A DNA stretch of 64,000 bases from Lachnospira sp. UBA3790 (GCA_002369135.1 DFEY01000002.1:247840-311839), one strand, 5' to 3'; numbered from the stretch's first letter, positions 1 through 8,441 are shown. Made by a program: numbers and translations. The notes: generated from the sequence alone by a model not told the origin.

Positions 1-48
1 TATATTTTCATTTTCAAATTCATTGTTTTTGTCTTTGTTTTCACTCAT
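1..48 (-). CDS. N-terminus of unknown protein (partial, runs off window)
   Basis: An ATG at 48-46 (minus strand) follows a GGGAG ribosome binding site. It opens a frame that stays open to the window edge and encodes 16 hydrophilic residues rich in Glu, Asn and Asp (begins MSENKDKNNE). The composition resembles the cytoplasmic N-terminus of the HtrA-type protease encoded upstream on the same strand. It could be a second membrane-anchored protein of that kind, but too little is visible to name it. Confidence 0.6.
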   Translation of the reverse strand, partial: MSENKDKNNEFENENI

Positions 49-84
49 TTTTCTTCTCCCGAATATTAAAATATTCCACCGAAT

Positions 85-113
85 ATCTTACCATATATCA
101 TAGTAAAGGGCAA
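85..113 (-). promoter_or_regulatory. Sigma-A-type promoter for the partial gene at the left edge
   Basis: On the minus strand TTGCCC (113-108) lies 17 nt before TAAGAT (90-85), 37 nt from the start codon of the partial gene. An AT-rich inverted repeat (GAATATT-AA-AATATTC, 61-76) lies between the -10 box and the ribosome binding site. This is a pattern match only. Confidence 0.4.
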
Positions 114-131
114 AATATACTATACGGTGGT

Positions 132-440
132 TTGGGGCATATAATTTGAGCTTTTTGCCATATTATATGCCTCTATTTTTATGGTTTATCTAATATAGAG
201 GCATATGATTTCGACTTTTTGTTTTTTTATATGCCTCTACTTTTATGCTTTGTCTGGAATAGATGCTATAGAGGCATATGATTTTAACTTTTTGCCATAT
301 TATATGCCTCTATTTTTATGGTTTATCTAATATAGAGGCATATGATTTCGACTTTTTGTTTTTTTATATGCCTCTACTTCCATATTTTAATAAAAATAGA
401 GGCATATGATTTGAACCTTTTGGGTTTTCATATGCCTCTA
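132..440. repeat. Array of five 44-bp hairpin units (TAGAGGCATAT / ATATGCCTCTA)
   Basis: Five units begin at 132 (left arm degenerate), 196, 269, 333 and 397. Each has 11-bp arms TAGAGGCATAT and ATATGCCTCTA around a 22-nt loop. Start-to-start spacing is 64, 73, 64 and 64 bp. The 92-bp block 151-242 is repeated perfectly at 288-379, so part of the array arose by duplication. Every arm can also pair with its other neighbour across the 20-29 nt linkers. The array fills the region between htrA and the next gene. Unit 5 read on the minus strand is a hairpin followed by a T-run and probably terminates htrA. Confidence 0.9.
397..440 (-). terminator. Probable terminator of htrA (unit 5 of the hairpin array)
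   Basis: Reading on the minus strand from the htrA stop codon, the first structure met is TAGAGGCATATG, a loop of about 20 nt, CATATGCCTCTA and then TTTTTATT. This is the layout of an intrinsic terminator. The other units of the array lie beyond it and could act as backup terminators in either direction. Confidence 0.6.
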
Positions 441-497
441 TCCCATCATTTATGTGCTTTTAGATGCACAAAACTTCATTTGATAACAAATAATTTT

Positions 498-1961
498 CTA
501 CCATGGAAAACTAAAGAAATCTTCTGCATCATCACTGTTTCCATAGTTCCCATTGTCATTATTATAGTTATTATTACCCTGACTTCCTTCACTTGTCTCC
601 TTAGGCTGTTTGCCCAAAGTAACCTTAACAGTCTCGCTCTTATATCCACTATCTCTAGTTGCAATTTTCATTTTGACTGTCTCGCCAGCCTTATAATAAT
701 CTAGTGCACTTGTCAAATCTTCCCAAGACTCAATAGTTCTGCCATCTAGTTCAGAAATAATGTCATTTTCTTCAACTCCAGCTTTGTCTGCCGCTGAGCC
801 GTCAATAACACTATTCACTTGAACTCCTCTAGGGATTGAGTATTCTGTGCTAGTCTGCTCATCTACTGTTCTACCAGTAATTCCAAGGTAGCCCTTTGAA
901 TCTTCATCTTGTTTTTGGCGAGTTTTCTGTTTTTCCAATTTAGATATTTCGCTCTTTACTGATGAAATTGGAATGGCAAATCCCATACCTTCAACGCTGC
1001 CTGAGGATGAGCTGTCCGAAGAATACTTAGCGACATTTATTCCTATAACTTCCCCATTTTTATTCAACAATGCTCCACCACTGTTTCCGCCGTTAATAGG
1101 CGCGTCAGTCTGAATCAATGTCATCTTTTTACTATCAATCTCAACTGTTCTATCTACCGCACTTATAACGCCAGATGTAACAGACTGTCCAAAACCTAGT
1201 GCATTACCGATTGCAATCGCACCATTTCCTACTTTAACCTGATTTGAATCACCTAAGGTAGCTTTCTTAATTCCGCTCTTAATCTTCGCAGGAATCTTAC
1301 TCATATCAACTGCAACTATAGCTACATCTAATTTATCGTTTGTACCCTTAATAGTGCCTGATACAGTTTCCTTGTTTTTCTGTCCATAAAACTGAATAGC
1401 AAGTTTATCTGCGCCTTCCACTACATGGTTATTTGTTACAATCAATAGTTCGTTATTATTCTGATCAACTATAAATCCAGAACCTGCAGACACCTGCTCT
1501 TGTTTTTGTTTGCCACTATTACCATTTCCATATCCATTGCCGAAGTAGAAATCGTAAATATCATTATTGCTGCTCTCGACAAATGTAGTACTAGTAATAG
1601 CCACTACTGATGGCATGGCATCTTCCACTACTCCAGAAACATCTGTCACAGTATAATTGCCTGCATTGTTTGATGTTTTAGTATTACCAATGTCTTGCTC
1701 TGCTGTTGTCTCTTTTTGATTGCTAAGTATTTGATTAGAGTTATCTTTCATTCTAATTAAGAAGCATCCTCCAATTGTACAAACACCTAACCCTATAACA
1801 ACGATTGCAACAATCAAAGCAATCAAAGGTCCATTACCTTTTTTCTTTGGTGGTTTATCACTACCACCTGATGAATCGTTTCCGTTGTTCACATTTTCAT
1901 ATTCTGCGTCCACGAATTCATTGTTTTCACTTTCCTTATTATCGAATTCTTCGTAATACAT
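498..1961 (-). CDS. htrA: HtrA/DegP-type membrane-anchored serine protease
   Basis: The protein (487 aa) is a trypsin-fold serine protease of the HtrA/DegP family, which degrades or holds misfolded envelope proteins outside the membrane. Residues 1-44 are acidic and cytoplasmic, 45-68 form one membrane segment, about 110-320 the protease domain and about 355-450 a PDZ domain. The catalytic triad is visible as His179 (TNNHV), Asp212 (KLDVAIV) and Ser294 (GGNSGG). The C-terminus is a low-complexity Asn/Gly/Asp tail ending in aromatic residues. ATG 1961 follows GGAGG with good spacing. A near-dyad (2031-2060) and the hairpin array flank the gene. No two-component system, which often controls htrA, is adjacent. 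The family assignment is secure; substrates are unknown. Confidence 0.95.
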   Translation of the reverse strand: MYYEEFDNKESENNEFVDAEYENVNNGNDSSGGSDKPPKKKGNGPLIALIVAIVVIGLGVCTIGGCFLIRMKDNSNQILSNQKETTAEQDIGNTKTSNNAGNYTVTDVSGVVEDAMPSVVAITSTTFVESSNNDIYDFYFGNGYGNGNSGKQKQEQVSAGSGFIVDQNNNELLIVTNNHVVEGADKLAIQFYGQKNKETVSGTIKGTNDKLDVAIVAVDMSKIPAKIKSGIKKATLGDSNQVKVGNGAIAIGNALGFGQSVTSGVISAVDRTVEIDSKKMTLIQTDAPINGGNSGGALLNKNGEVIGINVAKYSSDSSSSGSVEGMGFAIPISSVKSEISKLEKQKTRQKQDEDSKGYLGITGRTVDEQTSTEYSIPRGVQVNSVIDGSAADKAGVEENDIISELDGRTIESWEDLTSALDYYKAGETVKMKIATRDSGYKSETVKVTLGKQPKETSEGSQGNNNYNNDNGNYGNSDDAEDFFSFPW

Positions 1962-2030
1962 AATACCCTCCTTGTTCCATGTATATTGAATCTGTTATAT
2001 TCTGTTGACTATTATATTTTCTATATGTGT

Positions 2031-2060
2031 CCAATTTGTGTACACTTTACACACAATTTG
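2031..2060. promoter_or_regulatory. Imperfect dyad upstream of htrA (possible operator)
   Basis: CAATTTGTGT and ACACAATTTG form a dyad matching at 9 of 10 positions, about 70 nt upstream of the htrA start and just outside the long palindrome. A related TTTGTGTA/TTACACAAA pair occurs at 29272-29299 between the GH64 and carrier genes. A shared regulator is possible but unproven. Confidence 0.3.
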
Positions 2061-2075
2061 ATAAAAGAGTGTATT

Positions 2076-2315
2076 TTCAGAAAATAAATCAAAAGGATTT
2101 GATGTCTTGAATAGAAGATAACATTTGATTAATCAGTATGAAAAAATTTATAGGGACAAAAAGTTTTCACCAAAAAACTTTTTGGAGCGAACTAAAAGGA
2201 GTATTCATCAAGAATACTCCTTTTATTGAGCTCGTGCCCTAATAAATTTTTGAATAATGATTATTATCAAATATCTTCTATGAACGTCATCAAATCCTTT
2301 GATTGATTATCTGAA
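2076..2315. repeat. Approx. 240-bp imperfect palindrome (MITE-like element or giant RNA hairpin)
   Basis: The left arm from 2076 (TTCAGAAAATAAATC..., GGATTTGATG, ATAGAAGATA, AAATTTATAGGG) recurs inverted in the right arm up to 2315, with few gaps. The centre is a strong hairpin (2194-2206 with 2212-2224, AAAAGGAGTATTC and its complement). A second hairpin, CAAAAAGTTTT/AAAACTTTTTGG, lies only in the left arm and explains the asymmetry. The right arm overlaps the last two codons and the stop of the LCP gene. It fills the 345-bp gap between the LCP gene and htrA and probably also ends the upstream operon's transcript. Confidence 0.8.
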
Positions 2316-3617
2316 ATATGGGCTCTTCCAGTGATCGTCATAATCAAAATCATCTGAATCACCTTTTTGGCTTTTATCGATTCCCTCAATCTTTGTCGGA
2401 TCGAATCCATCAGAACTTTCATTTACTCCAGTTCTAGTTGCTATAGTATAACTAGCATCATTTACTGTAGATGTAGGCTGATAGTTTTTCTCATTGTATA
2501 AGTACTTGTGAAGTTCCTTAACATTTGTAGCCAAAGTCTGTGGAACTACATAACTTGCTCCGTTATATGTACCAGTCTGAAGTTTTGAAGGGAATCCTTC
2601 ACTTCCGTTCAACTCAAAGTCAAATAGCACTGGAATCAAGTTTACAATAGAATCGAAATCAAAACTTGTAGAAATGATTCTGTTCTTCTCTGCATCAGCA
2701 TTAAGAACCTCATCCACCATCTCTTCTAGCTGACTAACTCCAGCCTTTTTAGCCTTTTCAACTAGTTTCATAATAACACTTCGCTGTCTAGCCGCACGAC
2801 CAAAGTCGTTACTAATTCTCTTATGAGTCTCTGGGTCGATAAATGTCGCTTTACGTATACGACAATAAGTAGCTGCCTGAATACCATTTAGTTTAATATT
2901 CTTACCAGTCTTCTTGACTTTTTTGCCGCGCTTGCCTGTGGAACTGATAGTACTCTTCATATGGTAGTTAATCTGCTGCTTTTCTTCCTTCGTCAAATTA
3001 ACCTTAATTCCACCAAGCGTATTTATGATTCTCGCAACTCCGCCAAAGTTAACTGTAACGTAGTCCGTCAAATCCAAATCCAAGTTCTTATTAAGTGTAT
3101 TGATAGCAGCCTCTGCTCCACCATTTGAAAAAGCAGAGTTAACTTTAAAGTAATCCTTCTGCTGACCATCCTTGTTGTAGATAGCCATCATAGTATCACG
3201 ATAAACCGATGCCATCTTAACATCGCCCGTTGTGTTGTGGATACTAACAATCAAAATAGAATCGCTGTTAGAAGTGTTAAGTTCCTTCTTTCTTGAGTCC
3301 ACGCCAAACAATACAAAGTTCATATACTCCTTAGAATACTTGTACTTCAAATTGTTCTTGATAAGCTTGCTCTTATCAAACTCATCATCAAAGACTCCCT
3401 TTTCGAAAGCTTCACTTCCAAACCACTTCATTAGCTGTTTGCCAATGTATGTCTGAGAAATGCCCTTAATAAATGCAGCCTTTACCGGTGGCACAAACCA
3501 AATAACGCCAATCGCAATAATAAGCGCTGCAAATAATGCTTCAAATGTTATAAGGATTCTTTTCTTTCTTCTAACACTTTTCAGTTTTTCCCATTTTGTT
3601 TTCTCTTTTTTAGCCAT
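2307..3617 (-). CDS. LytR-CpsA-Psr (LCP) family cell-wall ligase
   Basis: The protein (436 aa) belongs to the LCP family, which transfers anionic glycopolymers such as teichoic acids or capsule from undecaprenyl carriers to peptidoglycan. It has a basic cytoplasmic tail, one membrane segment at about 21-42, and an extracellular LCP domain at about 118-290 with the typical SDSILIVSI, YRDTM, GGV..INTLGG and RKR..DFGRAARQ segments, including the arginines that bind the lipid pyrophosphate. The C-terminal 100 residues are hydrophilic and less conserved. It starts 8 nt after galE as the last gene of the cdaA operon. Its final codons lie inside the long palindrome at 2076-2315. The exact polymer cannot be told from sequence. 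Confidence 0.93.
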   Translation of the reverse strand: MAKKEKTKWEKLKSVRRKKRILITFEALFAALIIAIGVIWFVPPVKAAFIKGISQTYIGKQLMKWFGSEAFEKGVFDDEFDKSKLIKNNLKYKYSKEYMNFVLFGVDSRKKELNTSNSDSILIVSIHNTTGDVKMASVYRDTMMAIYNKDGQQKDYFKVNSAFSNGGAEAAINTLNKNLDLDLTDYVTVNFGGVARIINTLGGIKVNLTKEEKQQINYHMKSTISSTGKRGKKVKKTGKNIKLNGIQAATYCRIRKATFIDPETHKRISNDFGRAARQRSVIMKLVEKAKKAGVSQLEEMVDEVLNADAEKNRIISTSFDFDSIVNLIPVLFDFELNGSEGFPSKLQTGTYNGASYVVPQTLATNVKELHKYLYNEKNYQPTSTVNDASYTIATRTGVNESSDGFDPTKIEGIDKSQKGDSDDFDYDDHWKSPYFR

Positions 3618-3625
3618 AAAAAATA

Positions 3626-4648
3626 TTATTCCTTATTATAACCACTTGGGTTGTTTTTTTGCCAATTCCATGAGTCCGCACACATCTCTTTAATTCCGAA
3701 CTCAGCTTCCCAGCCTAATTCTTCCTTTGCCAAAGACGCATCTGCGTAGCACTCTGCAATATCTCCTGCACGTCTAGGGGCAATAACATATGGAATTTCA
3801 ACTCCGCTAGCTTCTTCAAAGTTCTTAACAACTTCCAAAACGCTGTATCCTTTGCCCGTCCCTAGATTATATATTTTAACGCCAGGGTTTTCAACTATTT
3901 TTTCCAATGCCTTAACATGACCTTTGGCCAAATCAACTACATGGATGTAATCTCTTACTCCAGTGCCGTCTGGTGTTGGGTAGTCATCGCCAAAGACATT
4001 TAATTTTTCAAGTTGCTTAGTTGCAACCTTAGTAATGTAAGGCATCAAATTATTTGGGATGCCATTTGGATCTTCACCTATCATTCCGCTCTTGTGAGCT
4101 CCGATAGGATTGAAGTATCTAAGCAAAATCACATTCCACTCTGAATCTGCCACATTAAAGTCCATCAAAATCTGCTCTAGCATTGACTTAGTCCATCCAT
4201 ATGGATTTGTACAAACTCCCTTTGGACACTCCTCAGTAATAGGAACCGTCTCTGGATCTCCATAAACAGTGGCTGATGAACTAAAGATAATATTCTTAAC
4301 ACCATGTTTTCTCATAACTTCACACATATTAAGTGTTCCAGAAATATTATTCTTATAGTATTCAAGTGGCTTTTCTACACTCTCGCCCACTGCCTTTAGT
4401 CCTGCAAAATGAATGACAGCATCTATATCGTTCTCGACAAAGATTTTATCCATAGCATCCATATCTGCTATATCATTTTCATAGAACTTAACCTGAGCGC
4501 CGGTGATTTTTTCCACTCTACTCAATGATTCTTTTGATGAGTTAGATAGATTGTCCACTACCACAACATCGTAGCCGTTATCTATCAATTCCACTACAGT
4601 GTGGCTACCAATATATCCTGCGCCACCTGTCACTAATATCTTTCCCAT
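3626..4648 (-). CDS. galE: UDP-glucose 4-epimerase
   Basis: This 340-aa protein interconverts UDP-glucose and UDP-galactose in the cytoplasm, supplying galactose units for envelope polysaccharide or entry of galactose into the Leloir pathway. It is an extended short-chain dehydrogenase: the NAD-binding GGAGYIGS is at 8-15, the active-site SSSATVYG at 123-130, and the catalytic Tyr150-x3-Lys154 lies in NPYGWTK. Length is normal for GalE. It lies 11 nt downstream of cdaR and 8 nt upstream of the LCP ligase, with no galK or galT nearby, which suggests a biosynthetic role in the cell envelope rather than galactose catabolism. Start ATG 4648 follows AGAGG. Confidence 0.95.
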   Translation of the reverse strand: MGKILVTGGAGYIGSHTVVELIDNGYDVVVVDNLSNSSKESLSRVEKITGAQVKFYENDIADMDAMDKIFVENDIDAVIHFAGLKAVGESVEKPLEYYKNNISGTLNMCEVMRKHGVKNIIFSSSATVYGDPETVPITEECPKGVCTNPYGWTKSMLEQILMDFNVADSEWNVILLRYFNPIGAHKSGMIGEDPNGIPNNLMPYITKVATKQLEKLNVFGDDYPTPDGTGVRDYIHVVDLAKGHVKALEKIVENPGVKIYNLGTGKGYSVLEVVKNFEEASGVEIPYVIAPRRAGDIAECYADASLAKEELGWEAEFGIKEMCADSWNWQKNNPSGYNKE

Positions 4649-4659
4649 AATAACCTCTA

Positions 4660-5631
4660 TTATTTCTTCTCAATTGTTACTTTGACTTTTGCAGTGTGAT
4701 TTCCTTCTATATAAAGACCATCTTCTACATATTTGTCCAAGTTAACTTCTAGCTCAATGTCACTGCTTCTGCCTTTTATATTAATTGGATCTTCTATTAC
4801 CAATTTATCTACTTTCTTAAGTTTATCAGTATCACCCACTAGTTTCACATTCTTTGGCGTAACCTTGATACTGCTCTTATAACCAGACTTAGGTTTTCCA
4901 ACTGTATCTATAATAATTGGAACCTCTTTCTCTTGGCTCAAATGAATATCCACTTTAACCTTCTTTTTGTAAAGTTTTGCGTGTTCAGGTTTGATAGTCT
5001 TGCCATCTCTATCTAGAAATACAAGATTATATGTCTTTGAAAAATCTTCGTCGGCCTCGTCAATATCACATTTGGCAACAACCTTATCAATCTTCTTGTG
5101 AGCTGCCTCTGAAGCTTTCACTAAGACATTATTAAAGCTCATAGACTTAATCTTGGCTACATATCCTTCAGCAGGTTTTCCAATAAATTTAACCTCAACC
5201 GGATATTTTTCTTTTGTAACTTTGTTAATATCGATAGTAACCGTGTTAACATTCTGCGAAAGGATATTCACCCTTCTAGCATTTGATCTATCTTTTAGTT
5301 TTACAGTAACCGGTGCAGCCTTAACCATAGATAACTCTTTCAAAGAAGCTGTGGCTTTGAAATCATCTGCTGTTAAACCACTTACTACAGATCTATTTCC
5401 AGAAACAGTTACATCTACCTTTTGCTTACTAGTTACATCATAAACCAAGCCCTGTTTAGTAATGGCTTTTTGGTTTGTAATAGTAATAGGTATATTATGT
5501 ACAGTGACCGTAGTTGATGGATCACTCGTATTTACGACAGCTAACCAAATGATTGTACCCAAGATTAACGCAACAATCTTCAACCCAATATTCTTTGTGA
5601 AAGCATCTTTAATCTTACTGCTCTTCGACAT
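4660..5631 (-). CDS. cdaR: YbbR-domain protein, regulator of CdaA
   Basis: A membrane-anchored extracellular protein made of YbbR-like repeats, the usual partner and modulator of the diadenylate cyclase CdaA. A membrane segment (about residues 12-32 from the chosen start) is followed by about three beta-rich YbbR repeats, seen as repeating V.V.G.P..GY..... blocks (GKPAEGYVAK, GKPKSGYKSS). The ATG at 5631 is chosen over the in-frame GTG at 5640 because the ribosome binding site AAAGGAAG ends directly against the GTG but sits 8 nt from the ATG. The gene overlaps the cdaA end. In many Firmicutes glmM follows; here galE does. Confidence 0.92.
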   Translation of the reverse strand: MSKSSKIKDAFTKNIGLKIVALILGTIIWLAVVNTSDPSTTVTVHNIPITITNQKAITKQGLVYDVTSKQKVDVTVSGNRSVVSGLTADDFKATASLKELSMVKAAPVTVKLKDRSNARRVNILSQNVNTVTIDINKVTKEKYPVEVKFIGKPAEGYVAKIKSMSFNNVLVKASEAAHKKIDKVVAKCDIDEADEDFSKTYNLVFLDRDGKTIKPEHAKLYKKKVKVDIHLSQEKEVPIIIDTVGKPKSGYKSSIKVTPKNVKLVGDTDKLKKVDKLVIEDPINIKGRSSDIELEVNLDKYVEDGLYIEGNHTAKVKVTIEKK

Positions 5632-6490
5632 CGCGGTCACTTCCTTTCTTAAATATTTTGCTACCCTTAACCATCTCTTTATCTTGAGACTTCAAAAGTT
5701 CAGAAGTGATAGTTGGCTGATCAGCAAATCTAGTTAATTCACCATCTCTAGCAAGTGAGATAGTTCCTGTTTCTTCTGACACAACAATAACTAGACAATC
5801 TGCAATCTCAGATAGTCCAACTGCCGCTCTGTGGCGAGTACCAAGTTCTTTACTTAAAGATAAATTCTCTGACATTGGTAAGTAGCAAGTAGCAGCTACT
5901 ATTTCGTCGCCGTCTATAATAACAGCACCATCGTGAAGTGGTGTGTTCTTTTCAAATATATTTATAAGTAATTGACTAGTAACTTTTGCATCTAGTCTGA
6001 TTCCTGTCTCTACAAATTCAATTAAGTCAAAATCCTGCTGTATAACAATTAAAGCACCTGTCTTTGTCTTTGCAAGTTCCTTTGTCGCACTCAAAATGTT
6101 GTCTAGTGTTTTGTCGCTGAATCTCTCTTCGTATGTAGGACCAGCGAATCTAAATACCTGGAATAATTTATTTCTTCTTCCGAGAGCCTCTAGTGCACGT
6201 CTTAACTCCGGTTGGAAAATGATAACCATAGCAATGATACCAACGCTCAATGCCTTGTTCATAATCCAAAGCACGGTCGTTAAATGGAAAACTGATGCTA
6301 TAAACATAAATATGAACAGCAAAATTAGGCCCTTCATAAGAACCCATGCTCTGCTCTTTCTAAACCAAAGGATAATGTAATATACAGCGATTGTAATAAT
6401 TATAATTTCAACAATGTCACTGATATAAATATTTGGGATAGAAAAATATTTATCAAAGAAATTGTAAACATTATGAAATATAGCGCTCAA
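5615..6490 (-). CDS. cdaA: Diadenylate cyclase CdaA (c-di-AMP synthase)
   Basis: CdaA condenses two ATP into cyclic di-AMP, the second messenger that controls potassium, osmolyte and cell-wall homeostasis. The protein (291 aa) has three membrane helices in residues 22-95 and a DAC (DisA_N) domain at about 110-260. The catalytic DGA (187-189, in LHDGAVI) and RHR (219-221, in GTRHRAAVG) motifs are intact. The start is probably TTG: it follows the upstream stop directly (TAA-TTG), has GGGAG a few bases before it, and no internal Met occurs before the second helix, so translation is likely coupled to the upstream membrane protein. It overlaps cdaR. Confidence 0.95.
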   Translation of the reverse strand: MSAIFHNVYNFFDKYFSIPNIYISDIVEIIIITIAVYYIILWFRKSRAWVLMKGLILLFIFMFIASVFHLTTVLWIMNKALSVGIIAMVIIFQPELRRALEALGRRNKLFQVFRFAGPTYEERFSDKTLDNILSATKELAKTKTGALIVIQQDFDLIEFVETGIRLDAKVTSQLLINIFEKNTPLHDGAVIIDGDEIVAATCYLPMSENLSLSKELGTRHRAAVGLSEIADCLVIVVSEETGTISLARDGELTRFADQPTITSELLKSQDKEMVKGSKIFKKGSDRDVEEQ

Positions 6491-7468
6491 TTATCTCTCC
6501 CTTCTAACCGGTGCACTTTTCTTTCTTCTCTGAGCGTTAATTCTCTTAACGTTCATCTCTGGGGCTGTAACATTAATTTTAGGAACAGCCTTTACATAGT
6601 AATAGTACTCGTCATCCTCAAACTGCGTATTCTCCGTTCTGGAATAATCCACAGAGAAAACTAGCAATTGCAATAGATATGCAATTATGAAAGAAATGAC
6701 GGAGCCTATAATAACCCACAATATTGAGAACTTTGCGTTAAACAAAATTCCACCTACTAAAAATGCTATCAACTGGAAGATACTTCCTACCACTACAGCA
6801 ATCTCCCATGAGTGGTCCACTGATCTTCTCTTTAATCCATAAACTAGCGCGATAGTTATTGCAAATACAACAATTGTTAAATACATACTAGGGTTGCTAG
6901 TTGCAATGTTAACAATTGAAGAAACCGCTGATATTGTTTCCTTGCTTCCACTCGCATTCTTCGAAATAGTCTGGATAGCATCTGAGTTTTTGTTAACAAC
7001 ATCTATTAAATAGTAAATAATAGTTCCAAATGTCACTGAAACGATAGCTACTGGTGTAGAAACCAATCCAGCTACAATCGGAATTACATAAGGTATCTTC
7101 AAATAAAATGCTAGTGGTACTAGCACTAAATATATTCCCTGTTTTGGAGTAAATCTCAAGAATAAAACAAGCAATACAATAAGTAAAATTGATACAACAC
7201 CAGCTAGTTCCAATGAAATGTAGTAAACATCAAATATCATTACAAGCATAGCTATTACTACATCTATTCTCTTTGGCAAAAACGCCATAATGACTGCCAT
7301 CAATAGCATTACTGGCCACATGTTTACAACTGGTGCATATCCAATATTGAGTTTGAAAAGGACAAGTGCTACAAATGAGAAGACAAACTTAAAAACAGGT
7401 TGCAAAACAAATTCATGCTCAGCATAAATGTTTTTAACTTTTTCTTTTAATGTCATTAAACTAATCAT
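6491..7468 (-). CDS. Polytopic membrane protein of the cdaA operon, unknown function
   Basis: A 325-aa protein that I do not recognise. It has about eight hydrophobic stretches, beginning at about residue 20 and ending near 275, then a 50-residue basic tail (many Arg/Lys, ending VRRER) that is probably cytoplasmic. The start ATG 7468 overlaps the preceding stop (ATGATTAG) and is preceded by AGGAGGAG at 7 nt. Its stop abuts the cdaA TTG start. Being wedged between a small membrane protein and cdaA with coupled translation suggests a role with the cyclase, such as sensing or scaffolding; this is inference from position only. Confidence 0.8.
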   Translation of the reverse strand: MISLMTLKEKVKNIYAEHEFVLQPVFKFVFSFVALVLFKLNIGYAPVVNMWPVMLLMAVIMAFLPKRIDVVIAMLVMIFDVYYISLELAGVVSILLIVLLVLFLRFTPKQGIYLVLVPLAFYLKIPYVIPIVAGLVSTPVAIVSVTFGTIIYYLIDVVNKNSDAIQTISKNASGSKETISAVSSIVNIATSNPSMYLTIVVFAITIALVYGLKRRSVDHSWEIAVVVGSIFQLIAFLVGGILFNAKFSILWVIIGSVISFIIAYLLQLLVFSVDYSRTENTQFEDDEYYYYVKAVPKINVTAPEMNVKRINAQRRKKSAPVRRER

Positions 7469-7898
7469 CTTCCATCTCCTCCTCTAACTCATCGATAATC
7501 GCGTCGTACTCTTGTTCCTGAATTCTGTGTAGTGTCTTCAAATCACCATTATATTCTTTTAAGTGCCCGCGAATCTCTTTAAATTTGTGAGAGTAAAATG
7601 CATAACTGTAAATCAGATAAAGAACAACCACTATAATGTAGATTAGTATCATGGCAATCATCATAATGATAAAACTGGTAGTAGTTGTCATTAAGCCAAA
7701 CATAACCTCCGGCAAATATGAAAACAACAAAACCATAATCAAAATATATCCTACAGTTACACACGCAAAAGAACCAAGCATTTTAGAGGATAAGTAATCA
7801 CTCTTAAAAAGCTTACTCGTTTTAATTTCATCTTTAAAATGTTTTTCTTCATATAGCGATAACTTCGTCATCAAAGTTATCTTTTCATTATTTAACAT
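7461..7898 (-). CDS. Small two-helix membrane protein, unknown function
   Basis: A 145-aa protein with a charged N-terminus (1-38), hydrophobic segments at about 40-66 and 74-102, and a long acidic C-terminal helix rich in Glu (ends ELEEEMEDD) that could form a coiled coil. Its last codons also supply the ribosome binding site of the next gene. It lies 19 nt downstream of the lipoprotein gene and overlaps the next membrane-protein gene by 8 nt, so the three are probably made together as part of the cdaA operon. No family was recognised. Confidence 0.75.
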   Translation of the reverse strand: MLNNEKITLMTKLSLYEEKHFKDEIKTSKLFKSDYLSSKMLGSFACVTVGYILIMVLLFSYLPEVMFGLMTTTTSFIIMMIAMILIYIIVVVLYLIYSYAFYSHKFKEIRGHLKEYNGDLKTLHRIQEQEYDAIIDELEEEMEDD

Positions 7899-7917
7899 AT
7901 AGACTCCTTAAGGTCTA

Positions 7918-8343
7918 TCAATCTTCTTTAAGTGTTGTTTCGAAATTAACTTTGTATTCGTCTATTGCTCTTATCTCCGCTTGACCTTTGGCGTTTACGC
8001 CCACGCCCACAACATATCCTAAATAAACATCGTTAGGATCTTTATCATTTACATATGTGAAAGCAACAGATGCTCTTCCGCCTTTTTTACCCTTACCTGA
8101 TTTAGTAACAGTCTCAATCTTTGCTATATACTTTCCGTCCTTAACTGTTTCCTTCTTAAGAGTTAGCTTGTCAAGCTCTGCAATAGTAGTTTTCCATGAA
8201 TAACCTTTTTTATTGTCATCCAACTTTATATCAAGAGACTTTTTGTCGTCTCCTACTTCCACGAAATCATAGTCGTTGCCACATGCGGCAAGCGCTAGAG
8301 TTGTCATAATTAATGTTAGTCCGATTGCAAGAATTCTTTTCAT
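7918..8343 (-). CDS. Small predicted lipoprotein, first gene of the cdaA operon
   Basis: A 141-aa secreted lipoprotein. Residues 1-20 are a signal peptide ending in the lipobox LAAC, with Cys20 as the lipidated residue. The mature part is charged and beta-rich and resembles a single small globular domain (protease-inhibitor-like lipoproteins of Clostridia look similar), but I cannot assign a family. ATG 8343 follows CTAGGAGG. All six downstream genes to the LCP ligase follow on the same strand with gaps of at most 19 nt, so this looks like the first gene of the c-di-AMP operon. Confidence 0.8.
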   Translation of the reverse strand: MKRILAIGLTLIMTTLALAACGNDYDFVEVGDDKKSLDIKLDDNKKGYSWKTTIAELDKLTLKKETVKDGKYIAKIETVTKSGKGKKGGRASVAFTYVNDKDPNDVYLGYVVGVGVNAKGQAEIRAIDEYKVNFETTLKED

Positions 8344-8397
8344 CCTATTCCTCCTAGTTTTATATCATAAAACACCAAGATAAGTATATCACAAGCG

Positions 8398-8430
8398 TAA
8401 AAAACGCGCCACAGTTAAAACTGTGACGCT
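8398..8430 (-). terminator. Intrinsic terminator of cysE
   Basis: On the minus strand GCGTCACAGTT and AACTGTGGCGC form a stem with one mismatch, followed by GTTTTTT. Confidence 0.8.
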
Positions 8431-8441
8431 TTGCTTATTTC

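Noticed and set aside
132..440. CRISPR-like array
   Set aside because: The units are palindromic with near-identical linkers, there are no unique spacers and no cas genes. It is a hairpin array.
342..704. Plus-strand ORF of 120 codons across the hairpin array and the htrA end
   Set aside because: It is a shadow of htrA and the repeats, with no ribosome binding site and low-complexity composition.
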